Part shown: positions 26,675-35,254 of the stretch, in pieces | Numbering within the stretch: the stretch's first letter is position 1 | Layout: each line of letters opens with the position of its first letter | Assembly: GCA_963665045.2 (NCBI GenBank) | Contig: CAXXJQ010000006.1 | Location: 620,001 to 684,000, forward strand | Direction: 5' to 3' | Source: JAFGRU01 sp016934985 | Lineage (GTDB): Bacteria; Desulfobacterota; Desulfuromonadia; Desulfuromonadales; JAAYDE01 | Length of the DNA stretch: 64,000 bases | Notes under the pieces: model-generated | The model's input: the letters and a program-made list of their open reading frames with translations, nothing else | Told to the model about the DNA's origin: nothing | Database searches by the model: none | Program-made: the position numbers and the translations under genes

Positions 26675-28600
26675 TTATTTTTTGTCGTCGTCAACCTCTT
26701 CGAACTCGGCGTCGACAACATCATCGGCCGGTCCGGCCTGTTCTTTTCCGCCGCTGGAGGCCTCCGCCCCCTCTTCCGGATTGCCTTGGGCCTTCTGGGC
26801 CTGGGCATACATGGCTTCAGCCAGCTTGTGTGAAGCCTTACCCAATGCCTCGGTTTTTTTGCGGATGTTCTCCAAGTCGTCGGTTTCCATGACTTTCTTC
26901 AACTCTTCCGCGGCATCCTTGATTTTCTGCTTGGTCTCCTCGTCAACCTTGTCGCCATGCTCTTCAAGAGATTTTTCGGTGGTATAGACCAAACCGTCGG
27001 CCTGGTTGCGGGCCTCAATCAGTTCGCGCTTCTTCTTGTCCTCAGACGCATGGACCTCGGCGTCCTTAACCATTTTGTCGATCTCATCGTCGGACAGGCC
27101 CGAGGATGCGGTGATCTGAATGGACTGCTCTTTGCCGGTACCGAGATCCTTGGCGGAAACATGAAGAATACCGTTGGCATCGAGGTCGAAAGTTACCTCA
27201 ACCTGCGGTACACCCCTTGGTGCGGGGGGAATGCCGACCAATTCAAAACGGCCGATGGTCTTGTTGTCACCCGCCATTTCCCTTTCGCCCTGCAGAACAT
27301 GGACGGAGACTGCCGGCTGGTTGTCGGCGGCCGTGGAGAATATCTGGCTTTTTTTACAGGGGATGGTGGTATTCTTTTCAATGAGCTTGGTCATGACGCT
27401 GCCCAAAGTCTCGATCCCCAAAGATAGAGGCGTAACATCAAGCAACAGAACATCCTTGACCTCGCCCTTGAGAACACCGCCCTGAATGGCAGCACCAATG
27501 GCCACGACCTCGTCCGGGTTGACCCCTTTGCTCGGCTTCTTGCCGAAAATCTGCTCGACCCGCTGCGTAACTGCCGGCATACGGGTCATCCCCCCGACGA
27601 GAATGATTTCATCCAGGTCGGAAGCGGAGACACCGGCATCTTTTAGAGCGATCCTGCAAGGTTCTTCCAGGCGTTTCAAAAGATCGGAAACGATACTTTC
27701 CAGTTTCGCCCGGGTCAGCTTGACATTCAGATGCTTGGGGCCGGACTGGTCTGCCGTGATAAAAGGCAGGTTAATATCGGTTTCCATGGAGGACGACAGC
27801 TCGCACTTGGCTTTTTCCGAGGCTTCCTTCAAACGCTGAAGAGCCATTTTATCGCCGCGCAGGTCAATCCCCTGATCCTTTTTGAACTCGTCAGCCACAT
27901 AGTCAATGATGCGCTGGTCGAAGTCCTCGCCACCGAGGAAAGTGTCTCCATTGGTCGATTTAACCTCGAAGACACCGTCACCAAGTTCGAGAATGGAAAT
28001 ATCGAAAGTGCCGCCGCCCAAGTCAAAAACAGCGATCTTCTCTTCTTCCTTCTTTTCGAGGCCATAGGCCAGGGAAGCTGCGGTCGGCTCGTTGATAATC
28101 CTGAGCACGTTGAGCCCGGCGATTTTGCCGGCATCCTTGGTTGCCTGACGCTGGGAATCGTTGAAATAGGCAGGAACCGTAACAACCGCGTCCTTGACCT
28201 CCTCGCCGAGATAATCTTCAGCCGTCTGCTTCATTTTCTGAAGGATCATTGCGGAAACTTCCTGGGGACTGTACTTTTTACCGTGCGCCTCAACCCAAGC
28301 GTCACCGTTGTCGGCCTCGACAATCTTAAACGGGCTGATCTTAATATCCTTTCGGACGGTATCCGTATCAAATTTACGCCCGATCAGCCTTTTGATGGCG
28401 AAAAGGGTATTTTCCGGATTGGTTACCGCCTGGCGCTTGGCATGTTGCCCAACCAGCCTTTCCCCATTCTCGGAAAAACCCACCATCGAAGGCGTTGTCC
28501 GGGACCCTTCCGCGTTGGCGATCACAACCGGCTCACCACCTTCCATGACTGCAACGCAGGAGTTGGTGGTACCCAGGTCAATCCCGATAACTTTACTCAT
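26675..28600 (-). CDS. dnaK: Chaperone DnaK (Hsp70)
   Basis: DnaK is the ATP-dependent Hsp70. It begins SKVIGIDLGTTNSCVAVMEGG (phosphate loop 1) and contains IINEPTAASLAYGL, DLGGGTFDISIL and the ILVGGMTRMPAV motif; the substrate-binding domain ends in the EEVDDDKK tail, like the C-terminal EEVKDDKK of other bacterial DnaK. The 641-residue length is standard. It lies 54 bp downstream of grpE and is expressed from the CIRCE-controlled promoter ahead of hrcA. Confidence 0.99.
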   Translation of the reverse strand: MSKVIGIDLGTTNSCVAVMEGGEPVVIANAEGSRTTPSMVGFSENGERLVGQHAKRQAVTNPENTLFAIKRLIGRKFDTDTVRKDIKISPFKIVEADNGDAWVEAHGKKYSPQEVSAMILQKMKQTAEDYLGEEVKDAVVTVPAYFNDSQRQATKDAGKIAGLNVLRIINEPTAASLAYGLEKKEEEKIAVFDLGGGTFDISILELGDGVFEVKSTNGDTFLGGEDFDQRIIDYVADEFKKDQGIDLRGDKMALQRLKEASEKAKCELSSSMETDINLPFITADQSGPKHLNVKLTRAKLESIVSDLLKRLEEPCRIALKDAGVSASDLDEIILVGGMTRMPAVTQRVEQIFGKKPSKGVNPDEVVAIGAAIQGGVLKGEVKDVLLLDVTPLSLGIETLGSVMTKLIEKNTTIPCKKSQIFSTAADNQPAVSVHVLQGEREMAGDNKTIGRFELVGIPPAPRGVPQVEVTFDLDANGILHVSAKDLGTGKEQSIQITASSGLSDDEIDKMVKDAEVHASEDKKKRELIEARNQADGLVYTTEKSLEEHGDKVDEETKQKIKDAAEELKKVMETDDLENIRKKTEALGKASHKLAEAMYAQAQKAQGNPEEGAEASSGGKEQAGPADDVVDAEFEEVDDDKK

Positions 28601-28654
28601 AATCTATTCTCCTCCTTATATACGAAAACTCTTTTCACCTAGATAATAACTTCT

Positions 28655-29281
28655 TTAGTTTTTTTCAATGTCCGGGGGCGTTTTTTTTTCCGGAGCCCTG
28701 GAAACCATGACCATGGCCGGCCGCAACAGACGGTCGTTAAGCAGACAGCCTTTTTGCAATTCCTGAACCACCGTATTAGGTGGATGCTCATCAGAGTCAA
28801 GCTGCCCCATGGCTTCATGTCTTCCCGGATCAAAGGGTTCACCGAGTGCGGAAAAGGTGCTGGCGCCGAACTTCTCCAAAGCCTTCTGGAATTGACTGAT
28901 GGTCATTTCCACACCTTGCAGCAAACCTTCGCTCTCCTGGCTTTCGCTGCGGGCATGTTCCACAGCCCGTTCGAGATTATCCATCACAGGAAGAAGCTCG
29001 CGAATGATGTTCTCATTGCCGAAACGGATCAGATCCTCTTTTTCCTTCTGAACCCTCCTCCGATAATTTTCCAGATCGGCGCGGGCCCGCATGTAAAGAT
29101 CCCGAGTCTTTTCAATCTCTTTTTGACTCTCGGCCAAAAGTTCTTCCGACGTCTTCTCCGGCGCCTCGGCACTGGTCTCTTCAGACGGTTCCTGGGCAAT
29201 ATCCTCCGGCGCGCTTGTCTCCTTCGGGGTTTCTTCCTGTTTTTCAGGTTCCTGTTGGCTTTCGGGGGTATTTTCTTCCAC
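28655..29281 (-). CDS. grpE: Nucleotide exchange factor GrpE
   Basis: GrpE releases ADP from DnaK. The acidic, disordered N-terminus (about 1-50, very rich in Glu/Pro/Ser) is followed by a long dimerising helix (ARADLENYRRRVQKEKEDLI) and the conserved C-terminal region (FDPGRHEAMGQLDSDEHPPNTVVQELQKGC and RPAMVMVS). The 208-residue length is normal. It lies between hrcA and dnaK in a conserved operon order. Confidence 0.97.
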   Translation of the reverse strand: MEENTPESQQEPEKQEETPKETSAPEDIAQEPSEETSAEAPEKTSEELLAESQKEIEKTRDLYMRARADLENYRRRVQKEKEDLIRFGNENIIRELLPVMDNLERAVEHARSESQESEGLLQGVEMTISQFQKALEKFGASTFSALGEPFDPGRHEAMGQLDSDEHPPNTVVQELQKGCLLNDRLLRPAMVMVSRAPEKKTPPDIEKN

Positions 29282-29300
29282 TTATTCCACTCCTGTTTTT

Positions 29301-30335
29301 TCAGTCCGCATCAAGAAAACGGCTTATCTGCCGGGCGGTGTGAGCCACGATGGGAATAACCACGGAATAGGTCATGCGGCTGGGGCCAAGAATACCCAAG
29401 GTCCCGCTGATACCACTTTTGCTAACGTAGCTCGAGGTCACCAGACTGCAACCTTCCAGGCCGCATGAATCAAATTCGCTACCGATAAAAACATGTGTTC
29501 CTTCAGCACTGCGACATTTTTCCAGCAGATCAACCAGCAGATTCTTCTGTTCAAAAGTACGAAAAAGCCTTTTCATGCATTCCAAATCGGCAAATTCAGG
29601 AAGATCGAGGATATTCGAAGCCCCTTCGACGAACACGGTACCTTCCGTCTGACTCTCGAAAACCTCCCTGGACAATTCAAAAGCCTGTTGCAATAGTGAA
29701 TCATAGAGGGCTTTTTCCTCTTTCATCTCCTTGACAATCAAACCCTTGACTTCACAAAGGGGCAAACCGGTGAGCTTGCTGTTAAGAAAATTGGTGATCT
29801 TTTCCAATTCGCCCTTGGATATCGGCTTCTGGACTTCAACTACCTTATTCTGAACATTCCCGGATTGGGACACCAGAACAGCCAGAATTTTTTTCGACGA
29901 CAGTTTAACGAACTCAATGTGCCTAAAAACCGTCGCTTCGAATGATGGGTAGGACACCAAACCGGCGTAACTGGAAGTGGCGGAGAGAACCTGGCCGGCC
30001 CTCTTGAGCCTATCTTCCAGGCCTAGACCGCCCATGGAAAAACTATCTTCAATAGCCTTACGCAGGTTGAAACTCAAATCCCTCACCTCAATCATGGTGT
30101 CGACATAAAACCGATAACCTTTTTCCGTCGGGACACGGCCTGCGGAGGTGTGGGGCGAATACAGGAAGCCGGCCTCTTCCAGATCCGCCATGACGTTTCT
30201 GACCGTTGCAGGGGAAATTCCCAGATGGTGACGCCGCGTAACCGTTCGTGACCCGACAGGCTCTCCCGTGGCGATAAAATCTTCTATGATCGCCTCCAGA
30301 ATTTTCCTGCTTCGCTCATTCAGATCTCGGTACAT
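29301..30335 (-). CDS. hrcA: Heat-inducible transcription repressor HrcA
   Basis: HrcA binds CIRCE and represses the hsp operon; its activity is restored by GroEL. The winged helix MYRDLNERSRKILEAIIEDFIATGEPVGSRTV starts the protein, and IGSEFDSCGLEGCSLVTSSYV and LGILGPSRMTYSVVIPIV end it, both typical. The start is the second of two ATGs (30335; also 30338), because AAGAGGG lies 6 bp before it, giving 344 residues. Any longer frame would run through the CIRCE operator at 30386-30412 and is rejected. It is the first gene of hrcA-grpE-dnaK-dnaJ. Confidence 0.96.
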   Translation of the reverse strand: MYRDLNERSRKILEAIIEDFIATGEPVGSRTVTRRHHLGISPATVRNVMADLEEAGFLYSPHTSAGRVPTEKGYRFYVDTMIEVRDLSFNLRKAIEDSFSMGGLGLEDRLKRAGQVLSATSSYAGLVSYPSFEATVFRHIEFVKLSSKKILAVLVSQSGNVQNKVVEVQKPISKGELEKITNFLNSKLTGLPLCEVKGLIVKEMKEEKALYDSLLQQAFELSREVFESQTEGTVFVEGASNILDLPEFADLECMKRLFRTFEQKNLLVDLLEKCRSAEGTHVFIGSEFDSCGLEGCSLVTSSYVSKSGISGTLGILGPSRMTYSVVIPIVAHTARQISRFLDAD

Positions 30336-30385
30336 CATAAACCCTCTTGACATGACAGACCACCCAGGCGGCCTGGAAATAGCCC

Positions 30386-30412
30386 TTAGCACTCAAGCTT
30401 CCAGAGTGCTAA
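30386..30412 (-). promoter_or_regulatory. CIRCE operator
   Basis: The sequence TTAGCACTC, 9 bp, GAGTGCTAA is a perfect 9-9-9 CIRCE element. It lies between the predicted hrcA promoter and gene, so HrcA autoregulates the operon. Confidence 0.97.
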
Positions 30413-30419
30413 CGCCGCC

Positions 30420-30448
30420 AAAATAACAACGCCCCCGACCTTTGTCAA
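30420..30448 (-). promoter_or_regulatory. Predicted hrcA operon promoter
   Basis: On the minus strand TTGACA (30448-30443), a 17-bp spacer and TATTTT (30425-30420) precede CIRCE by 7 bp, the usual arrangement of a vegetative promoter repressed by HrcA. Confidence 0.75.
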
Positions 30449-30478
30449 GGGGCAAATAGAGGGCAAATATTGGCTTTT

Positions 30479-31612
30479 TCACAAAAATTCCCGGATCAAA
30501 AAATCATAGAGGAGCCAGCTTTCATAAGTCATCCGCCAGCAACCCTCCTCAAAAACCAGATTGTCCGCCAACCGTTCCAGAGCCCTTGGAAAAACCTCCC
30601 GGACCTTTGCACCATAAAGGCGGACAAAATCAGCTTCGCAGACACCAGCCGAGGTACGCAAGCCGAGATAAAAGGTTTCGGCCATTGCCTTCTGGCGCGA
30701 AAAAATTTCCAGCCGGCTGGCAGGGTCTTCGCCCTGTTCCAGAGAGTGAAAATAATGGCCCAAGTCAGGGGGAGAAGCCCAGCGTTCTCCCCAGGAACGG
30801 GCCAAAAAGCTGTGCGCCCCGGCGCCAAAACCCAGGCAGGGCTGACGCCGCCAATAGATGAGGTTATGGCGACACTGAAAACCAGGACGGGCATAATTGG
30901 AAATCTCATAATGACAGTATCCATGCGCCCTTAAAAATACATGGGCATCCTGATACATGTCAGCACATGCCTCTTCGCCGGGCAGAATAAGCTTTCCCTG
31001 ACTCTGCAAACAAGCGAAGTCGGTCCCTTCTTCCACGGTCAGACCATAGAGGGAAAGATGCTCCGGCCCAAAGGCCAGAGCCCGTTCCAGATCCCTACGC
31101 CAATCTTCGCGGGTCTGGCCCGGCAGGCCGAAAATGAGATCGATACCGATATTCCGGTAACCGGCCTGCCGCGCCCAGGACAAACTGTTTTCCACATCGG
31201 CAAGGGTGTGCAGGCGGCCCAAAGTTTCGATAAAGTGAGGATGAAAACTCTGAACACCCAGTGAAAGCCGGTTGACGCCCGCCGCCCAATAACCTTCGAG
31301 CTTTGCCAGGTTGAGAGTGCCCGGGTTAGCCTCCAGGCTGATTTCAACGCCCTCGGTCAAGCCCCAGAGATGGTCGGCGCAGCGCAGGATTTCCTCAACC
31401 TCAGCCGGCTCCAAAAGGGAAGGGGTGCCGCCACCGAAAAAAACGGTAGCGAAAGGTTCCGGGTCCTGCTGGCTGCTTCGGAAAAGCTCCATGTGCGCCA
31501 CAAGGCATTTAACGTATTCGGATATCCGGTCAGAGTGGCCGGCAAGGGAAAAGAAATCACAGTAGGGGCATTTCCGAAGACAGAAGGGAATATGCAGATA
31601 AAGTCCGGTCAT
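30479..31612 (-). CDS. hemW: HemW / HemN-like radical SAM protein
   Basis: This 377-residue radical SAM protein starts with GLYLHIPFCLRKCPYCDF, where CX3CX2C binds the [4Fe-4S] cluster that cleaves SAM. VFFGGGTPSLL and a C-terminal HemN-type domain (from GFGAGAHSF) follow. HemW members are heme chaperones rather than coproporphyrinogen dehydrogenases, and the short N-terminus before the motif fits HemW. It lies directly upstream of the hrcA promoter region, as in related genomes, but transcribed separately. Confidence 0.92.
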   Translation of the reverse strand: MTGLYLHIPFCLRKCPYCDFFSLAGHSDRISEYVKCLVAHMELFRSSQQDPEPFATVFFGGGTPSLLEPAEVEEILRCADHLWGLTEGVEISLEANPGTLNLAKLEGYWAAGVNRLSLGVQSFHPHFIETLGRLHTLADVENSLSWARQAGYRNIGIDLIFGLPGQTREDWRRDLERALAFGPEHLSLYGLTVEEGTDFACLQSQGKLILPGEEACADMYQDAHVFLRAHGYCHYEISNYARPGFQCRHNLIYWRRQPCLGFGAGAHSFLARSWGERWASPPDLGHYFHSLEQGEDPASRLEIFSRQKAMAETFYLGLRTSAGVCEADFVRLYGAKVREVFPRALERLADNLVFEEGCWRMTYESWLLYDFLIREFL

Positions 31613-31706
31613 TTTTGATTGGCAGGCCGATCATTCCATAAGCGGAATATCACCCAAAAGAAGTGCAGGATTGGTGATATCTTGGGTTTTCTTCAAAAAC
31701 CATCCA

Positions 31707-33497
31707 TCAGAAAAAATAGAGTATGGACATGGCCGTAAGGAAAGATACCGCCAGAAAAACCCCGAGGCCGACGGGAAAGGACGAGCGCCGCAACCAGGTG
31801 TAGCGATCCAGGGACGTGTCAGCCATGGACGGGACAAAACCAGTCGTCAGCCAGCAGGCCAGAAGAGCGGTCTTTTTGGCGACCTGAACGGGAAATTCGG
31901 AAACACTTTTGACTGAATAAATAAACTCCGCCGGGAAAAAACGCAGAAAAGAAGCATCTTCAGCGAAAAAGTAGCGCAGAAATCTCAGGAGATACCTCCC
32001 CCCGAAACGATATAAAACATCGACATCGATACTGATGGTTGCCTTGGGAGTCAACATATCGAGAAGGAGGAAAAATCCCACGGCCGTAAAAAAAAGAATC
32101 TGCAGGGTTTCGGACAGGTGATAACGGGTGTAGGGAGCATAATCCACGGCATAAGGAAGCATTTTGTAGAGGAACGGGTAAAAACAGCCGAGAAAAAGAC
32201 ACAAAAACGAGGTGATGGCCATGGCGACCTGCATGTGCAAGGGGGGATCTCCGGCTTTCTCCCAGGTCTTTTCGCTGCAGTTGTTTTTGCCGAACCAGAT
32301 AAAATAGGGCATTTTCAACGTTGTGCTGAAAAATGTACCGGAAGAAACCGCCAGCAACAAAAATCCCGCCCACAGGAAATGACTTTCGAAAGCGCCCGCG
32401 ACAATCATCGATTTGCTTATAAACCCGCTGAATAAAGGAAAACCCGAGATGGAAACTCCACCGATCACAGTAAAAAGCAGGGTCCTGGGCATTTTTTTAT
32501 AAAGACCGCCCAATTCCGTAAATTTGCTTGTACCGGTCATGTAAAGAACCGAACCCGTACCCATGAATAAAAGACCCTTGTAAAGGATATGGGCGAAAGC
32601 ATGGGCACAGGCACCACTGATAGCCAGAGGCGTTCCTATGCCGATGCCCGCCACCATGTAGCCGACCTGGCTGATGATATGGTAGGCCAGCAAGCGCCGG
32701 GCGTCACTTACCAGAACGGCATAAACGACCCCGTACACAGCCATGATGACACCAAGGGGGAGAAGAATAGGGGTCCCCGCAAAACCACGAATAAGGGCGT
32801 AGACTGCTGTTTTTGTCGTGAAACAGGACATGAAGACTGAACCACTCACCGTCCCCTCGCTGTATGCGTCGGGCAACCAGGCGTGAAGTGGCGGAACCGC
32901 AGCGTTAAGAAGAAAACCGAACAGGATCAGCCAGCCGCCGATCCCCGATGTTGTGAGGTCCAGCAGGTTGAAGGAAAAATCTCCCCCCTGAGCTTTTGCA
33001 TAGAAAACGATACCGGCCAGAAGGACAATGCCGCCGAAACCATGAACGAGAAGATAGCGAAAACCGGCGGCCAAAGCCTTGTTGTCCCTGCGGCACCAAA
33101 CCAGAAACACCGAAGAAAAGGCCATCATCTCCCAGAAAAGAAACAAAGCGATAAAGTCCCCGGCAAGAATTACTCCCAGGGAGCCGGCAACATAGAGCCA
33201 GGAGGCAATCCGTTCCAGGTTGTCCTCCACATGCAAACCGTAAACTGTCCCAATGGAGCACATGAGGGCCATGATAAAACAGAATATCCGGCTCAGGGCA
33301 TCCACCCGGCCAAACACCAGGGTCCAGTCTAGAAAGCGCACCAGCCCGGAAGAACCGTCGGCCAGCGTGAGAACCGTAATAAAGGTCAACAGAGGGACCC
33401 CGACAAGCCAGGCTTTGCGAACCCTCCCCTTGAAGAGAGGAATCAATCCGGCCCCGAGGATAAGGATGAGAGAAGGATGAATCCAAAACTCAGTCAT
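31707..33497 (-). CDS. Mrp/Mnh antiporter NuoL-type large subunit
   Basis: This is a 596-residue membrane protein of the NuoL/MrpA family with about 14-16 helices. FWEMMAFSSVFLVWCRRDNKAL carries the conserved Glu-Lys pair region, AAVPPLHAWLPDAYSEGTVSGSVFMS is the canonical TM7/8 loop, and a later GGVSISGFPLFSGFISKSMI is typical. It conducts H+ (or Na+) in the Mrp-type antiporter module. It is the last gene of the Mrp operon and overlaps the small membrane gene 33490-33744 by 8 bp. It may stand in for the N-terminal half of MrpA. Confidence 0.88.
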   Translation of the reverse strand: MTEFWIHPSLILILGAGLIPLFKGRVRKAWLVGVPLLTFITVLTLADGSSGLVRFLDWTLVFGRVDALSRIFCFIMALMCSIGTVYGLHVEDNLERIASWLYVAGSLGVILAGDFIALFLFWEMMAFSSVFLVWCRRDNKALAAGFRYLLVHGFGGIVLLAGIVFYAKAQGGDFSFNLLDLTTSGIGGWLILFGFLLNAAVPPLHAWLPDAYSEGTVSGSVFMSCFTTKTAVYALIRGFAGTPILLPLGVIMAVYGVVYAVLVSDARRLLAYHIISQVGYMVAGIGIGTPLAISGACAHAFAHILYKGLLFMGTGSVLYMTGTSKFTELGGLYKKMPRTLLFTVIGGVSISGFPLFSGFISKSMIVAGAFESHFLWAGFLLLAVSSGTFFSTTLKMPYFIWFGKNNCSEKTWEKAGDPPLHMQVAMAITSFLCLFLGCFYPFLYKMLPYAVDYAPYTRYHLSETLQILFFTAVGFFLLLDMLTPKATISIDVDVLYRFGGRYLLRFLRYFFAEDASFLRFFPAEFIYSVKSVSEFPVQVAKKTALLACWLTTGFVPSMADTSLDRYTWLRRSSFPVGLGVFLAVSFLTAMSILYFF

Positions 33498-33744
33498 CGT
33501 AAAAATCTTCCCGTTTCATAATGCCGAGATGACCCAGCCATTTGGAAAAAATGATGATGACCAGGCATGCAACCAGACCGAACATCGACCAGAAGGCCGG
33601 AATTCTCTCGGCTGCGGTATGGGCATGCTCCTTACCGACCCAGACGGTATCAAAAATAATCAGCAGACCGAGGCCAATGAGACCGATTCCCTTCATAACA
33701 TCCTGATTTTTTTCCATTTTTTCGAGAAAACGGGAAAATCTCAT
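33490..33744 (-). CDS. Small membrane protein of the Mrp operon
   Basis: This is an 84-residue protein with two hydrophobic helices (about 18-36 and 50-70) and a charged loop (WVGKEHAHTAAERIP) between them. I do not recognise a named family. It overlaps the gene on each side (4 bp with the upstream mrpD-like, 8 bp with the downstream NuoL-like gene), so it is translated with the Mrp operon and is probably a small accessory subunit of the complex. Confidence 0.72.
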   Translation of the reverse strand: MRFSRFLEKMEKNQDVMKGIGLIGLGLLIIFDTVWVGKEHAHTAAERIPAFWSMFGLVACLVIIIFSKWLGHLGIMKREDFYDD

Positions 33745-35217
33745 CCCAGAACTCCTTTGACAAAGGTCATGAGAAAATCAGGATAGAAGCCGATAAGGAT
33801 GGAAATAAAAGCGGAACAGCAGAGAGGGATCACCATGATCAGGGGCGCCTCACGCAACCCTTCACCGCTTTTGCCGGCCATGGGCGAGGCAAAAAAAGCG
33901 CGGTAGACCACCGGTGCAAAATAGCCGATATTGAGCATGGTGCTGGCCACAAGAACCAGTATTATCCCGACCTGTCCCGCTTCCAGAGAACCTAAAAACA
34001 AGTACCACTTGGTAATGAATCCGGCCACAGGCGGCGCCCCGATCATGCTCAGAGAGGCTATGGCGAACGCTCCGAAGGTGAAGGGCATGAGGCGGCCAAG
34101 GCCGTTCATGTCGGATATGTTTTTCTTGTGGCTGGCAACAAAAATTGCACCTGCACAGAAAAAGAGGGTGATCTTCGAGAACGCATGGTTGGCAATATGA
34201 ATCAGCCCGCCACTGATGCCCTGGGGGGTAAGGAGCGCCACCCCGAGAATGATATAAGAAAGCTGGCTGATGGTGGAATAAGCCAGCCTGGCCTTGAGAT
34301 TGTCCTTGGTGAGGGCGACCATGGACGCCACAATAATGGTGATGGAAACAAAATAGGCTGTCGGCATGCCGAGGCCGAGGCTGTCCATGGTTTCCACGCC
34401 GAAAAAGTAAAGCATGACCCGGGTCGTTGAAAAAACCCCGACCTTCACCACCGCCACCGCATGAAGCAGGGCACTGACAGGCGTAGGAGCGACCATGGCC
34501 GCCGGCAGCCAGCGGTGCAGAGGCATGATGGCCGATTTGGCAAAACCGAAAAGGCACAGGACATAGATCAGGCGGACGACATTAGGTGGGACAGCTCCCG
34601 AGAAAATTCCGCTTCTAACATTGTCGGCAAAATCGAGGTTGCCGGTATAGTAATAGGTCAGGAAAATAGCCGGCAGAATGAAGGCAATGGAGGAACCGAG
34701 CAGGTAGGTCAGGTATTTTCTGCCCGCGGCATAAGCTTCTTCCGTCTGGTCATGAGCAACCAGGGGATAGGTCGAAAGGGAGAGAACCTCGTAAAACAGG
34801 TACAGGGTCAGGAGGTTGGCCGAAAACGCCACCCCCAGGGCCGCACCGATGGCAATGGCAAAAAAAAACAAAAAAACGGGTCTGAGCATGCTCCTTGAGG
34901 GAGCCCATGTAGCCTATGGCGTAAAAGGAAGTGAAAATCCACAAAAAGGACGCCACCAGGGCGAACATAAGACCCATGGCATCGATACGCAGCTTGATCC
35001 AGGCACCGGGCAGCACCTTGGCAAGGGTACAGGTGAGAACCTGGCCGCCAAAAATGGCCGGAACCTGGGCCGCCACCGTGACAAACACCAAAACCGCCAC
35101 CCCAACGATGAATTTGCTGCGCAGGGACGGCTTGTTGCCGGCCAGCATGATTGGGAAAATCCCCGCCATGGCCATAAAAATTATTATTAAAGGAACCAGG
35201 GAGTCAGAATATTGCAT
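33741..35217 (-). pseudogene. MrpD/NuoN-type antiporter subunit, frameshifted
   Basis: Two frames together make one antiporter-like protein: the first (35217 to about 34860) gives 119 residues ending ...AQTRFFVFF, and the second continues AIAIGAALG... to 33741, about 372 residues, for roughly 491, the usual length. The switch is at a T7-G-T9 run on the minus strand (34876-34860); one T fewer restores a single frame. The continued part has LYLFYEVLSLSTYPLVAHD and PTPVSALLHAVAVVKVG, typical of MrpD/NuoN. A reading error, a decayed gene, phase variation or polymerase slippage are all possible. An independent start (MLRPVFLFFF) inside is unlikely, since it would lack helices 1-4. Confidence 0.82.
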
Positions 35218-35254
35218 CTTCCACTTTCAATTCAGAAAACCAGCAATCGGCATA

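Noticed and set aside
27731..28642. Plus-strand open frame of about 300 codons opposite dnaK
   Set aside because: It lies wholly over dnaK and is long only because dnaK is GC-rich at codon third positions.
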